The notes under the pieces were generated by a model that worked only from the letters and a program-made list of their open reading frames with translations, was not told where the DNA came from and did not search any database. 64,000 nt of DNA from Haloferula helveola (lineage in GTDB: Bacteria > Verrucomicrobiota > Verrucomicrobiia > Verrucomicrobiales > Akkermansiaceae), in the NCBI RefSeq assembly GCF_037076345.1, contig NZ_AP024702.1, positions 2,728,001 through 2,792,000 on the forward strand, in the 5' to 3' direction. Positions 48,614 through 58,948 of this stretch are shown here, in pieces (position 1 is the stretch's first letter; every line of letters begins with the position of its first letter). The position numbers and the translations under genes are program-made.

Positions 48614-50281
48614 TCAGCGGGGGCCCTTGTCGTGGTCGAGGACGAAGGGCTTGTTGCGGTACTTCACGCTCTTCATCGCGCCGATCAGCTGGTCGGCGAC
48701 CTTGGCGTCGACGTCGACGCGGCTGTGTTTGAAGAACAGCTTCACGTGGCCGATCGATCCTTGGGGGATGCCGGACTCGTTGTAGAGCATGCCGATGATC
48801 TCGCCGACCTTTACGCCGTGCTGCTTGCCGAGCGAGAGGAACAGTGGGGTCATGTTCGAGTTGTCGACAGGTCCGGTCGAATGCTCGCGCTTCGGTCCGC
48901 GCTCACGCGGCTCCCGTCGCTCGCGCTGCTGGCGTCCGCGACGTTGTCCGGGCTCCTCATGGTCCTCCTGGATCTCGTTGAAGTCGCGACCGCTTTCGTC
49001 GCGCAGCATCGAGATCAACGCGCTGACGACATCGGTCGGCGTGAACCCCTGCTCGAGCAGACGGTCGAGCTGATCGGCGTAAGACTCGAATTTTCCTTCG
49101 CCAAGCCGCTCCTTGAGTTGCTCGAATAGTCGGTCGGCCATGCGGCCCTCGACCTGCTCCTGCGACGGCACCCGCTCGCGCCGGACCGGCTGGCGGGTGT
49201 AGCGCTCGATCGTTTCCAGCCGATGGAGATCGCGTCCGAAGACAAAGCTCACCGCACGACCGCTGCGCCCGGCACGGCCGGTGCGGCCGATCCGGTGGAC
49301 GTAGTCCTCCGGGTCCTGCGGGAGGTCGTAGTTGATGACCAGATCGATCTCGTCGATGTCGAGGCCGCGCGCCGCGACGTCGGTGGCGACCAACACGTCG
49401 ATGGTCCTGTCGCGGAAGCGCTTCAGCACTCGCTCGCGCATCTGCTGGGTGATGTCACCGTGCAGGCGGTCGACCGCGTAGCCGCGGGCCAGCAGTGCCT
49501 CGGTCGCCTCGTCGACCGAGCGCTTGGTGTTGCAGAAGACGATCGAAAGGCGTGACGGCTCGATGTCGAGCAGGCGGGACAGCACCTCGACCTTCGAGCG
49601 TTGCCGTACTTCATAGCAGCACTGGTCGATCGAGCTGACGGTCTTCGCCTTCTGTTCGATCTTGATCGTTTGGGGCTCGCGGCCGAAGCGCTCGATCAGC
49701 TGCGACACCGCACGGTTCATCGTGGCGGAGAAGAACAGCGTCTGGCGGTCGTCCGGAAGATCGGCGAGCAAGTCTTCCATCTCGTCGCGGAAACCCATGT
49801 CGAGCATGCGGTCCGCCTCGTCCAGGACGACCATGCGGATGGCTCCCGGCTGCAGTGAGCCGCGGCGGAGGTGGTCGAGCACCCGTCCCGGCGTTCCCAC
49901 GACAACATGGGCGCCTTGTCGGAGCGCGCGGAGCTGGCGGTCGATCGGTGCGCCACCGTAGACCGGCACGGCACGCAGTGTGGCGACTTTCGAGCCGAGC
50001 CGGTGGATGTCCTCGCAGACCTGATTCGCCAGTTCACGGGTCGGGCAAAGCACGAGGGCCTGCGGCTCGAAGCGATCAAGATCGAGCTTCGCCAGCATCG
50101 GCAGTGTGAAGGCGGCGGTTTTTCCCGATCCGGTCTGCGAAAGACCGATCAGGTCCCGGCCCTCGAGTGCGGGCGGAATCGAAAGTGCCTGAATCGGCGA
50201 AGGCCGCTCGAAACCAAGGGATTCGACGGCGGCGAGGAGGGAGTCGGGAAGTCCGAGCTCGGAGAATGGAGGCGTTTCCAT
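48614..50281 (-). CDS. deaD: DEAD-box RNA helicase, CsdA/DeaD-like
   Basis: A 555-residue ATP-dependent RNA helicase. Q motif and motif I ([23 protein letters not shown]), motif [11 protein letters not shown], motif III SATMNR, motif [11 protein letters not shown] and motif [13 protein letters not shown]. The C-terminal part holds a charged [15 protein letters not shown] segment and a DbpA-type RNA-binding fold ([20 protein letters not shown]), as in cold-shock helicases. It unwinds structured RNA in ribosome assembly or mRNA decay. Confidence 0.96.
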   Translation of the reverse strand: METPPFSELGLPDSLLAAVESLGFERPSPIQALSIPPALEGRDLIGLSQTGSGKTAAFTLPMLAKLDLDRFEPQALVLCPTRELANQVCEDIHRLGSKVATLRAVPVYGGAPIDRQLRALRQGAHVVVGTPGRVLDHLRRGSLQPGAIRMVVLDEADRMLDMGFRDEMEDLLADLPDDRQTLFFSATMNRAVSQLIERFGREPQTIKIEQKAKTVSSIDQCCYEVRQRSKVEVLSRLLDIEPSRLSIVFCNTKRSVDEATEALLARGYAVDRLHGDITQQMRERVLKRFRDRTIDVLVATDVAARGLDIDEIDLVINYDLPQDPEDYVHRIGRTGRAGRSGRAVSFVFGRDLHRLETIERYTRQPVRRERVPSQEQVEGRMADRLFEQLKERLGEGKFESYADQLDRLLEQGFTPTDVVSALISMLRDESGRDFNEIQEDHEEPGQRRGRQQRERREPRERGPKREHSTGPVDNSNMTPLFLSLGKQHGVKVGEIIGMLYNESGIPQGSIGHVKLFFKHSRVDVDAKVADQLIGAMKSVKYRNKPFVLDHDKGPR

Positions 50282-50460
50282 GACGGAGGCGGGAAATCCG
50301 CCGGCCGGGGTCGCGTCGGGCGACCGTCTTCGGCGGGGGCGGACCCTGATCGATTCCGCGCCCGTGGCAAGCAGCGATTTTCGGGGCCACGGGTCCCGGA
50401 TGCGGAGAAACCCGGAGCGGCAGGGCGCCGCACCGGGTTGTTCCGGGGATTACCTCCGGC

Positions 50461-50910
50461 TTACCAGTTCCAGTCCGCGGGCATCTCGTGACGCTGCGTG
50501 GCCTCGAAGGAGCAGGTCAGGTAGAGCTCGTTGCTGGGAGGGAAAACCTCTTCGTGTTTGATGAGGTATTCGCCACCACCGGGGCAGGTCCGGACGCCTT
50601 TGACCATCTCGTAGAGAGGCTCCTGGATGTAGCCCTTCGAGTACAGGTGGTCGACGATCGACTGGGTGCCGTGGTCGGCATACGGGATCGTGCCGTCCGA
50701 GTATCCGTACATGTTTTGGTAGGCACGGACACTTGCTTGCACGTTGCGCATGTTGATGACGCAGGCGGCTCGGTCGGAGGCGCGGCGCCAGCCGCGCGCA
50801 CCGAACATCGTTACGGTGACGAGGGCAAGCAGGGCGGCGATCACTACGGTCAATTCGAGTAGCGTCAAGCCGGCCGGCTTTCTCGTCCGCAGGGGGGATG
50901 CGGATTTCAT
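50461..50910 (-). CDS. Type II secretion/type IV pilin-like pseudopilin
   Basis: A 149-residue protein from the ATG at 50910. The prepilin signal is KPAGLTLLELTVVIAALLAL: cleavage after G, then a hydrophobic helix with Glu at mature position 5. The globular part has two Cys (TCPGGGEYL, TCSFEA) and ends MPADWNW. No pilus or secretion genes flank it; such orphan pseudopilins are very numerous in Verrucomicrobia and Planctomycetes. Confidence 0.9.
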   Translation of the reverse strand: MKSASPLRTRKPAGLTLLELTVVIAALLALVTVTMFGARGWRRASDRAACVINMRNVQASVRAYQNMYGYSDGTIPYADHGTQSIVDHLYSKGYIQEPLYEMVKGVRTCPGGGEYLIKHEEVFPPSNELYLTCSFEATQRHEMPADWNW

Positions 50911-50950
50911 ATTGGGGGGATGTTTGGGGGGAGGCATTCAAACTAACACG

Positions 50951-50989
50951 AAAAAGCCCCGCCGCGATGCCGTGATCGCGGAGGGGCTT
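50951..50989 (-). terminator. Terminator of the DUF1080 gene
   Basis: Stem AAGCCCCGCCGCGAT/ATCGCGGAGGGGCTT with AAAAA on the left, giving T residues on the minus strand, 27 bp downstream of the DUF1080 stop. Confidence 0.85.
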
Positions 50990-51015
50990 GGGAAAAACGA
51001 TTCCGGGCGTTTGCC

Positions 51016-52251
51016 TCAGAGTTCCTTGATCCAGATGTTCGCGAAGTCGATCTGGGATCCGTGATGCTGGAGGGCGATCGGTCCTTCCGGCTTCATTCCG
51101 GGAAGCAAGGCGTCCTCGATCACCGTCTGGCCGTTGAGAACGACGGTGAGCTTCTCTCCCTTCACCGTGATCATCATGCGGTTCCATTCGCCCACGGGCT
51201 TATCGGCCTTCGCCGTCGGAGTGACGCCGGCGCGCACTTCGGCAGGTTGCTTGCCGTCCGTCCGGTAGCCGTAAACCTCGCCGGATCCGACCGGCCAGTT
51301 CCACAGGTTGACCTGGCTCTTCGAACTGCCACGCAGGTAGACGCCGCTGTCGAGCTCCTGCACCTTGACCTTCTCGCCGGTCTCCTTGCCGTCCGGTCCG
51401 ATGATCGGGCGATCCATCATCTTGCCGGGTGCGCCCCAGCGCCAGTCGAAGACCACGGTGAAGTCCTTGTAGGATTTCTCGCTCCAGAGGTCTTTACTGC
51501 GGCCGTCGTACTTCAGGATGCCGTTGACCGGATTCCAGTGGCCCTCGGCGCCTGCCGGGGCCTTCCAGCCCTTGAGCGTCTTGCCGTCGAAGATCTGGGT
51601 GAAGCCGGCGGACTTTACCCCGTCGATATTCGCCGCGGGCGGGAGTTCGCAGATCTTGAATCCGCGGAACGCGACCTTGTCGCCGTGGCCGCACATCGCG
51701 ATGTGGCCTGCGCGGCGCTTGGCGCCCTCGTGCTTCGGAAACTTCTTGTTCAGTTCGTCGAGATTCGCCTCGGTGATCACGGTGCCGTTCAGTTCCACAC
51801 GCACGTGCGGGCCATGGACGGTGATCCTCTGCTGGTTCCACTCGCCGACCGGCTTGAGGAAGCCCTGCTTGGCCGGGACCATGGTGTAGATCGATCCGTG
51901 GAACTGGTAGGGCTTGAGCTTGCCTTTGTACTTCTCCGCGGTGTTGTCGAGGACCTGGAGTTCCATCCCGGTGTAGGCGGCATCGCCCTGGCCGGGGTAG
52001 TGGATGCCGATGCCGTTGTTGCCTCCGGGCGGCAGCTTGAATTGGAAGTCGAGGACGTAGTTGGCGTAGATCTTGTCGGACACCAGGTTGCGGCCTTTCG
52101 GTGTGCAGACGATGGCGCCGTCCTCGACGACGTAGCCGTCGCCCTTCCAGCCATCCAGGGTTTTGCCGTCGAAGATCGGGACGAACTTCATGGGGGCTTC
52201 CTCCGCCAGGGCGGCGGCGGTGAGCGCGATGATCGGGATCAGGAATTTCAT
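51016..52251 (-). CDS. Two-domain DUF1080 3-keto-glycoside hydrolase
   Basis: A 411-residue exported protein (signal peptide MKFLIPIIALTAAALA). Two DUF1080 units: about 20-215 (FVPIFDGKTLDGWKGDGYVV, ending FRGFKICELP) and about 225-411 (FTQIFDGKTLKGWKAPAGAE, ending DFANIWIKEL). Each ends in HHG- or HGDK-like loops. DUF1080 proteins split 3-keto-disaccharides made by glycoside-3-oxidoreductases. The Gfo/Idh oxidoreductase gene precedes it by 10 bp in one operon, so the pair probably handles an oxidised sugar. Confidence 0.9.
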   Translation of the reverse strand: MKFLIPIIALTAAALAEEAPMKFVPIFDGKTLDGWKGDGYVVEDGAIVCTPKGRNLVSDKIYANYVLDFQFKLPPGGNNGIGIHYPGQGDAAYTGMELQVLDNTAEKYKGKLKPYQFHGSIYTMVPAKQGFLKPVGEWNQQRITVHGPHVRVELNGTVITEANLDELNKKFPKHEGAKRRAGHIAMCGHGDKVAFRGFKICELPPAANIDGVKSAGFTQIFDGKTLKGWKAPAGAEGHWNPVNGILKYDGRSKDLWSEKSYKDFTVVFDWRWGAPGKMMDRPIIGPDGKETGEKVKVQELDSGVYLRGSSKSQVNLWNWPVGSGEVYGYRTDGKQPAEVRAGVTPTAKADKPVGEWNRMMITVKGEKLTVVLNGQTVIEDALLPGMKPEGPIALQHHGSQIDFANIWIKEL

Positions 52252-52261
52252 GGTCTTGGTT

Positions 52262-53338
52262 TCAGAGTTCGATGGTTTGTCCGGTGCGGAAACTACGGTC
52301 GGCGGCATCAACGATCTTCATCGAGTTGATCGCGTCGTCCATGTGGTCGGTGAGGTCGACGTCCTCGACGATCGCCTTCAGGAAGTAGTCCTGTTCGCGA
52401 CGGCAGAGTTCGTCGTGATCCGGTTCATCCCCGGTCTCGGTCCACTCGTCCTGCTTCACGAACCGGTTGTTGGCGTCGAGTTCCGAGAAGTGGCGCCGCA
52501 AGGTGTTGGTCTTGGTGTGGGCGTCGACGTCGGCCGACGCGCCCTCGCCCGCGGCTTCGCGCGCCTCGATGGTGACGCAGCCTTTCGGGCCGACCACATC
52601 CTTCACGAAGAAGGCGGTCTCCGACATCATCGGACCCCAGCCGGCTTCATACCAACCGACCGAGCCGTCCTCGAAGGTCACCTGCAGGTGACCGTAGTTG
52701 ATCTTGCCCTCCGGCAGTTCGTCGCTGAGTCGCGCGCCGAGGCCGGACACGCGGACCGGCTTCGAGCGGGTCATCTGGCACATCACGTCGACGTAGTGCA
52801 CACCGCAATCGACGATCGGCGAGATCGACGCCATCAGGTTCTTGTGGGTCTCCCAGTTGTCGCCGGACGACTGCTGGTTGAGGTTCATCCGCATCACCAG
52901 TGGCTTGCCGAGGTCGTGGGACATCTCGATGAACTTCTGCCACGACGGGTGGTGGCGGAGGATGTAGCCGATGACCAGCTTGCGGCCGGTCTTCTTGGCC
53001 GTCGCCACGATCTCCTCGGCTTCCGCGACGGTATCCGCGAGCGGCTTCTCGATGAAGACATCGCAGCCGGCTTCGAAAGCGGCTTTGGCGTAGGGAGCGT
53101 GGGTGTCGGGATAGGTCGAGATCGAAACCGCGTCCGGCTTGGTCGCCTCGAGCGCCTTGTAGAAGTCATCGAAGAGCTCGTAGCCGCCGCCGAGCTCGGT
53201 ATTCAGCTTCTCACGGGATCCGGCCGAACGGGTGCAGATGCCGGCAATCTCGAACTCCGGGATGTTGTGGTAGGCGAGGGCGTGCGAGCGGCCCATGTGG
53301 CCGGCTCCGACGCAGAGGACTCGGATTGGTTTGGTCAT
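52262..53338 (-). CDS. Gfo/Idh/MocA-family oxidoreductase
   Basis: A 358-residue NAD(P)-dependent enzyme. Rossmann motif RVLCVGAGHMGRSHALAYH, the catalytic EKPLADTVAEAEE (Lys-Pro after Glu), and ILRHHPSWQKFIE with SPIVDCGVHYVDVMC as the substrate end (His in the third position). No export signal. It oxidises or reduces a sugar or inositol ring at C2 or C3. First gene of the DUF1080 operon. Confidence 0.93.
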   Translation of the reverse strand: MTKPIRVLCVGAGHMGRSHALAYHNIPEFEIAGICTRSAGSREKLNTELGGGYELFDDFYKALEATKPDAVSISTYPDTHAPYAKAAFEAGCDVFIEKPLADTVAEAEEIVATAKKTGRKLVIGYILRHHPSWQKFIEMSHDLGKPLVMRMNLNQQSSGDNWETHKNLMASISPIVDCGVHYVDVMCQMTRSKPVRVSGLGARLSDELPEGKINYGHLQVTFEDGSVGWYEAGWGPMMSETAFFVKDVVGPKGCVTIEAREAAGEGASADVDAHTKTNTLRRHFSELDANNRFVKQDEWTETGDEPDHDELCRREQDYFLKAIVEDVDLTDHMDDAINSMKIVDAADRSFRTGQTIEL

Positions 53339-53481
53339 GATTGGGGCGGGAAAACGAGGTGAGCTGACGGAATGTTTCGGTGTCAGGTGAGAAATCGGCG
53401 GAAACTTGGCCTGTCCGACGCCCTTTGGCGAGCGGAAGCGCAGCCGGTGTCGGCAAGCCTCACTTTCGCCGCTCCCGAACC

Positions 53482-54651
53482 TCAGCTGCCGGGTTTCTCC
53501 GGAATCATGTCGGACAGCTTGCCGCGAAGCTTGTGGTCCTTGCTGCGCTGGAGCGGGCAGCGGACGAGGGAGTTGTTCTCAATGACCGCCTCCGGGCTGT
53601 TCGAGGCGAGGATGCCACGGGCGAACGCGTCCTGAATGTAGCAGCCGGAGATCTCGCCCTTGGCGTGGAAGAACGCGACGGCGTCGTCGCCTGATGCGAT
53701 GAAACGGCAATCCTTCACCACGTTGCCGGTAGTTGGCGGGTCCCACGGTTGTCCGATCTGCGGCCCGCCACCCGGGGCGGCAAGACAAGGGGTTTGCCCG
53801 TTGATGGGAGCCGCGCGATCCGTCACGCAGTCGAGGACCTGGATCCTGTCGAACCCGCCCCGAAAGACGCCGCGCGTCTTGTGGGTCCATTTGACTGATT
53901 TGAAGATGAAGTCGGACCCTCCCATCAGCCAATAAGTCTGGCCACCGTGCTTGGACTTGATGCCGAGCAGCGCGCCTTTCGCATAGTGGGGCACGGCATT
54001 CCTCTTCACGAGGTTGAGCTGCCAACGCTGTCCGCCCAGTGGCACGGCCTCGCGCCACGCATACTGCGGGTTGTTCTCTACCACCAGTTGAGGATCGGTC
54101 TTGCTGTTGACGTACTCACGGACGTAGCGCCCTTGGTCGCTCTGCGGGTTGAAGATGTCGGCCGGGGTGGGAAAGCCGTTCTGGATGTCCAGAACCAGTC
54201 TGCCCCTCGCCGACTCGACCACGGTCCCTTGGCTGACCGTGTAATTGCGCCGCGTCATGTGCATGTCGGCCATCGTCACGCGGAAGACCTTGCGTCCGGC
54301 GATCGCGTGGACGTTGTCGCTGAAGACCAGCACCGTCTTGTCCATCCCCGCACCTTGGAAAACGAGCCGACCGTTCGGGCCGGGCTCGACTCCGCTCAGG
54401 TCGATCGTTCCGAAGTCGGAGTCCTTGCCGTCGAGTTGGTAGGTGCCCGCGTCGAACTCAAGGACAATGGTATCATCCGGCTTCTGGCCGAAGTGCTTCT
54501 TCGCCTTCGAGATGGCCTGTCCGACTCCTTTGGCGGTGATGCCGAACTCCGACTGGACGTTCCAGCGCAGGGTGTCGGCCCGGGCGGGTGAGAAGACAGC
54601 CACTGCAAGCAGACAGAGGATCGGGAGAATACGTGTGGGATTGGAAATCAT
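53482..54651 (-). CDS. Secreted right-handed beta-helix protein
   Basis: A 389-residue exported protein (signal peptide ending SPARA). DTIVLEFDAGTYQLDGKDSD opens the helix, as in pectate-lyase-like and poly-D-mannuronate-type folds; later coils include VVKDCRFIASGDDAVAFFHA and AVIENNSLVRCPLQ. Such proteins bind or cleave polysaccharide. The catalytic residues cannot be assigned. Confidence 0.85.
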   Translation of the reverse strand: MISNPTRILPILCLLAVAVFSPARADTLRWNVQSEFGITAKGVGQAISKAKKHFGQKPDDTIVLEFDAGTYQLDGKDSDFGTIDLSGVEPGPNGRLVFQGAGMDKTVLVFSDNVHAIAGRKVFRVTMADMHMTRRNYTVSQGTVVESARGRLVLDIQNGFPTPADIFNPQSDQGRYVREYVNSKTDPQLVVENNPQYAWREAVPLGGQRWQLNLVKRNAVPHYAKGALLGIKSKHGGQTYWLMGGSDFIFKSVKWTHKTRGVFRGGFDRIQVLDCVTDRAAPINGQTPCLAAPGGGPQIGQPWDPPTTGNVVKDCRFIASGDDAVAFFHAKGEISGCYIQDAFARGILASNSPEAVIENNSLVRCPLQRSKDHKLRGKLSDMIPEKPGS

Positions 54652-54700
54652 CAGCGAATGGATTGGGTCATAGGGGGTGCTGAACGAAGACCCGCTGCTC

Positions 54701-55912
54701 CTACTTTCGAGCTTCGGCCGGATTCTCGAACCAGATCACGCCCCAGCCGCCATTCTCTTCGGTCGTCGTGATGTCGAGATCTCCGTCGCCGTCGAGGTCG
54801 GCGAGGTAAACGTTGTCCATCTTCTTGCGGGTTTCGGAGCCCGGAGTGGGGAGCGGCGCAGCCTTCCAGTTCGCCGCGTCCTTCGGGTCGCCGCTGAAGG
54901 AGGCGGTCCACAGGTCGCCTTGCTTCGGCAGGACGACGATCTCGAGGGTTTTCGGATCGCCGTCGAGATCGAGCAGACCGACGCCCTTCGGGAAATTGCC
55001 GCAGGGCTGGTCGATGCGGATCTCATGGTAGGTCGGATCGCCGGAATCGTTGGTGCGGAGCAGTACGGTCAGTTTGAGTTTCCACGGGTCCTTGCCTTCG
55101 GCTCCGCCGGCGATCGCCATGTCCTCACGGCCGTCGCCGTCGATGTCCCCCATGGCGACGAACATCGGACCGTGGGGATGGAGCGGCTTGCGCGGCCACT
55201 TTGATGTCACGCGCTCCTTCCCCGGGTTCGCATACCAGAAGATCTCCTTGCGGCGGTCCGCCACGACGATGTCGGTGTCGCCGTCCTTGTCGACGTCACG
55301 CGGCAGGCAGTTCATCGGCCACTTCGCCTCACCCAGCTCGTAGCGGATCCAGTGTTCGGCCCCGTGCTTCCCGGTCTCCGGCTGCTTGAACCAGGAACGT
55401 CCGCCGACGATCAGGTCATTGAGCCCGTCGCCGTCGACATCGGCCACGACGGGCACGCGCTGCTCTTCCCGGAAAAGCGTGATCCGCGGCCAAGTGTCCG
55501 CATCGTGGAGTGTTTCCGGGCCCGGGTTGAAGTAGATGATTCCGCCGTTCGCGACGTAGTCGATGTCGCCGTCGTTATCGAGATCCCCGATGCCCGAGTC
55601 CTCGCACGGGCCGTGACGGAACTCGATGGAGTCCTCCCAGAGACCACGCGCCTTCTCCTTTCCCGGGTTGAGGTAAAGGCGGCTGTATTTTCCTTCCTCG
55701 TAGTTGGCGAAGACATCGATGTCTCCGTCGCCGTCCCAATCATGGAAGTTGATCCCGTCCGGTCCGTGGTCCTTCGGGTCGGGCTGGATCACGTGGCAAC
55801 GCCAGCCGCCCGGTCCCGGCTTGCCCGCGAAGTCTTTCCACGTTTCGGCGGCGAAAGAAGGCTCGATGGTGGCGAGCAGGAAGGTCGCCAACCAGCAGCG
55901 GCGGAGTTTCAT
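54701..55912 (-). CDS. FG-GAP/VCBS repeat secreted protein
   Basis: A 403-residue exported protein from the ATG at 55912 (signal peptide ending EPSFA). Seven or more Asp-rich calcium loops repeat along it: DWDGDGDIDVF, DLDNDGDIDYV, DVDGDGLNDLI, DVDKDGDTDIV, DIDGDGREDMA, DLDGDPKTLEI and DLDGDGDLDIT. This is a beta-propeller of integrin alpha type, binding proteins or sugars outside the cell. It ends EENGGWGVIWFENPAEARK. Confidence 0.92.
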   Translation of the reverse strand: MKLRRCWLATFLLATIEPSFAAETWKDFAGKPGPGGWRCHVIQPDPKDHGPDGINFHDWDGDGDIDVFANYEEGKYSRLYLNPGKEKARGLWEDSIEFRHGPCEDSGIGDLDNDGDIDYVANGGIIYFNPGPETLHDADTWPRITLFREEQRVPVVADVDGDGLNDLIVGGRSWFKQPETGKHGAEHWIRYELGEAKWPMNCLPRDVDKDGDTDIVVADRRKEIFWYANPGKERVTSKWPRKPLHPHGPMFVAMGDIDGDGREDMAIAGGAEGKDPWKLKLTVLLRTNDSGDPTYHEIRIDQPCGNFPKGVGLLDLDGDPKTLEIVVLPKQGDLWTASFSGDPKDAANWKAAPLPTPGSETRKKMDNVYLADLDGDGDLDITTTEENGGWGVIWFENPAEARK

Positions 55913-55972
55913 GGAACTCATCGGGCCATCAATACGTGCCCGGCACCGGCGGCTGTTCGGGGGATCGGGGCC

Positions 55973-56272
55973 CTACCGGATTTCCTTTGGCTCAGGCAGG
56001 CGGCGCAGCAGCGAGGCGAAGTAGTCGGGTTTCAAGTCGCCGAACAGGACGACGGGATCTCCGGATACCTGGAGTGAGCCGCAGTCCCACTCGGCTTTTG
56101 AAAGTCGTTCATCGCTCCGGATCGAGCTGACGGCGATGCCGGAGGCGGGCATTCCGGTCGGCGCGCAGGAAATCATGCCGAGGGCGCAAAGGCCCCCGCC
56201 AAACGCGGCCGTTAACCGGGCCAACAGGGCGTGGCGCCCGGGACCCTGGGGGAGGGATGAGTCGGGGGACAT
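55973..56272 (-). CDS. Small putative lipoprotein
   Basis: A 99-residue protein with a lipoprotein-type N-terminus: a basic stretch, the hydrophobic TAAFGGGLCALGMISC and a Cys at residue 36. The remaining 63 residues (DERLSKAEWDCGSLQVSGDP) match nothing I know. The long N-terminal stretch before the lipobox means the start may be later. Confidence 0.55.
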   Translation of the reverse strand: MSPDSSLPQGPGRHALLARLTAAFGGGLCALGMISCAPTGMPASGIAVSSIRSDERLSKAEWDCGSLQVSGDPVVLFGDLKPDYFASLLRRLPEPKEIR

Positions 56273-56515
56273 GGGGGATGGGGGTTGTGGGGGGACGGAA
56301 TGGGGAGTTCCGGGACGGGATCCTAGCGACCGGATTTGCGAAAGTCACGACGCGATCGCGCGTGTTTGTGAAACCTCTGCGGACTCGGACGACTTTTACC
56401 CAAGGTGCCGGCAGCGACTCGAAGTGCTTGAAATGGCGGGGCTGGGCCCCTTCCGCCCGGTTCCGCCATGCAAGGAATGGGGGAGCTCACACGTTTGTCG
56501 CTGACAGATTTTATG

Positions 56516-58948
56516 ATGAAATTCGGGTGGCGATGCATTATCCCGGCGTTGGCAATTGTGCCGGCGCTCGCGGATGATGTCCGCTTCAACCGCGATGTAC
56601 GGCCGATTCTCGCGGACAACTGCCTCGCGTGCCATGGTGCGGACGAGGCTGCGGTCGAGGCCGGGCTCCGGCTCGACGACCCCGAAAGCGCGTTCGCCGA
56701 GCGAGATGGTGTGCGGGCGATTGTTCCGGGCGATCCGGATGCCAGCGACCTCGTGCGTCGGATCCATGCCGCCGATCCGGAGCAGGTAATGCCTCCGCCC
56801 CGGCATCCGGTTCAGCTCACCGAGAAGGACAAGGGGCTGCTGGTCCGCTGGATTGAGCAAGGTGCCGAATACGAGGGCCACTGGGCTTTTCAGACTGTCG
56901 AACGCCCGAAGGCTCCCGGAGGCGGAGAGGGGCCGGCGGCGGTTGATGCCTTCATCGAGAAGCGCCGGGCAGAGGCAGGGCTCGATGGCAATCCTCCTGC
57001 GTCGCGCGAAACCTTGCTACGTCGCCTGAGTCTCGACCTCACCGGCCTGCCGCCAAGCGTCGAGGAGGTCGATGCCTTCGTCCGAGACAAGCGCCCCGAT
57101 GCCTACGAGCGACAGGTCGATCGGCTTTTGGCCTCGGCCCACTACGGGGAGCGGATGGCGATGTGGTGGCTCGATGGCGCGCGCTATGCCGACAGCCACG
57201 GCTTTCAGGCCGACTGGGAGCGTTACCAATGGCCATGGCGTGACTGGGTGATCCGCGCGTTCAACACCAACCAGCCCTTCGACGAGTTCACCATCGAGCA
57301 GATCGCCGGCGACATGCTGCCCGGGGCGACCGAGGACCAGGTCGTCGCGACCGGCTTCTGCCGCAACCACCGCATCAACACCGAAGGCGGTGCCCTCGAC
57401 GAGGAATGGCTCGTCGAGAACGTGATGGACCGGGTCGACACGGTTGGCTCGGTCTGGCTGGGACTTACGCTGAGCTGTGCGCGTTGCCACGACCACAAGT
57501 ATGATCCGCTCACGCAGCGCGAGTTCTACGAGTTCTTCGCCTTCTTCCACAACGTCCCGGAGCAGGGCAAGGGGCCCGGTCGTCAGGGGAATTTCGAACC
57601 GGTGCTGAAACTCGCGTCTCCGGAGCAGGAGGCGGAGCTGGCCCGACTGGCGAAGGAGATTGAGGGCAGTGAGAAGGAACTCCTGCCGTGGTTGCCGAAG
57701 AACCTCCACGGACTCGCCAAGACCGCCTTCGGAGAGCGTGGTGGCAATGCCGACGCCGGTCTCAAGAAGCAGATCCAGGGGCTCAAGCAACCGGAGGCTC
57801 AGAAACTGAAGAAGCGGAATCTCGAGCTCCGCAAGAAGCACGAGCAGGTCGAGAAGCAGTTCGCTTCCGTCATGGTGATGCGGGAGATGGAAGCCCCGCG
57901 GAAGACCTTCATTCTGGACCGCGGCGAGTATCAGAACCGGACCGAGGAGGTTCAGGCCGACTTGCCTGCGTTCCTGCCCCCGCTTCCGCAGGGAGAGGCC
58001 ATGAACCGCCTCGGACTCGCGCGCTGGTTGGTCAGCCGCGAGCAACCGCTGACCGCGCGCGTGCAGGTCAACCGACTGTGGGAACTCGTTTTCGGGACGG
58101 GTCTCGTGAAGTCGAGCGAGAACCTCGGCGTGCAGGCCGACTGGCCGAGCCATCCCGAGTTGCTCGACTGGCTGGGGGCGGAGTTCATGGAGAGCGGCTG
58201 GGACGTCAAGGCGATGCTCAAGACGATGGTGATGACCGATGCTTACCGGCAGGACGTGACCGTCGACTCGGTGAAGCTCGAAAAGGATCCGGACAACCGC
58301 TTCCTGTCGCGTGGTCCGCGCTTCCGGGTGCAGGCCGAGATCGTGCGCGACCAGGCGCTGGCCATTTCCGGCCTGCTCAACCCGAAGCTGGGCGGGCCGA
58401 GCGTGCGGCCGTACCAGCCGGAGGGGATCTGGAGCGAGACGAACTTCTACGGCAACCTTCGTAATTACAAACACGACACCGATGGCGGGCAGTATCGGCG
58501 CAGTCTCTACACGATCTGGAAGCGCACCGCGGCGCCGCCGGGCATGACGCTTTTCGACATGCCGAGCCGCGAGGTCTGCGTCGTCCGCCGTTCGCGCAGC
58601 AACACGCCGCTGCAGGCGCTGGCGTTGATGAACGACGTGACCTATCTCGAGGCGTCGCGGAGATTCGCCGAGCGCATGATGGAACACGGCGACACGCCGG
58701 AAGTGCGGTTGGCGTGGGGATGGAAGTGCGCGACCGCCCGCCAGCCGGATCCGGAGGAGGTCAAGGTGCTGGTCAGCGGCTTCGAACGTCGTCTGGAATT
58801 CTACCGACAGAATCCCGAAGAGGCGAACGCGCTGCTGCAGACCGGTGAGGCCCCGGTTTCGGATGGCCACGACCCTGCCGAGTTGGCGGCCATGGCCACC
58901 GCCGCCAGCGTCATTCTCAATCTCGACGAAGTGATCACCAAAGGATGA
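56516..58948 (+). CDS. DUF1549/DUF1553 protein with planctomycete cytochrome C domain
   Basis: An 810-residue exported protein; ATG at 56516 begins a signal sequence ([19 protein letters not shown]). Residues 20-125 are the planctomycete-type cytochrome C domain (PSD1/PSCyt1) with the haem site [11 protein letters not shown]1549 follows (about 140-330; [23 protein letters not shown], a second CxxCH) and then, after a charged coiled coil (about 390-460), DUF1553 (from about 500; [20 protein letters not shown]-like segment to [13 protein letters not shown]). The function is unproven; the family is tied to polysaccharide breakdown. Its stop overlaps the DUF1501 gene by 4 bp. Confidence 0.94.
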   Translation: MKFGWRCIIPALAIVPALADDVRFNRDVRPILADNCLACHGADEAAVEAGLRLDDPESAFAERDGVRAIVPGDPDASDLVRRIHAADPEQVMPPPRHPVQLTEKDKGLLVRWIEQGAEYEGHWAFQTVERPKAPGGGEGPAAVDAFIEKRRAEAGLDGNPPASRETLLRRLSLDLTGLPPSVEEVDAFVRDKRPDAYERQVDRLLASAHYGERMAMWWLDGARYADSHGFQADWERYQWPWRDWVIRAFNTNQPFDEFTIEQIAGDMLPGATEDQVVATGFCRNHRINTEGGALDEEWLVENVMDRVDTVGSVWLGLTLSCARCHDHKYDPLTQREFYEFFAFFHNVPEQGKGPGRQGNFEPVLKLASPEQEAELARLAKEIEGSEKELLPWLPKNLHGLAKTAFGERGGNADAGLKKQIQGLKQPEAQKLKKRNLELRKKHEQVEKQFASVMVMREMEAPRKTFILDRGEYQNRTEEVQADLPAFLPPLPQGEAMNRLGLARWLVSREQPLTARVQVNRLWELVFGTGLVKSSENLGVQADWPSHPELLDWLGAEFMESGWDVKAMLKTMVMTDAYRQDVTVDSVKLEKDPDNRFLSRGPRFRVQAEIVRDQALAISGLLNPKLGGPSVRPYQPEGIWSETNFYGNLRNYKHDTDGGQYRRSLYTIWKRTAAPPGMTLFDMPSREVCVVRRSRSNTPLQALALMNDVTYLEASRRFAERMMEHGDTPEVRLAWGWKCATARQPDPEEVKVLVSGFERRLEFYRQNPEEANALLQTGEAPVSDGHDPAELAAMATAASVILNLDEVITKG

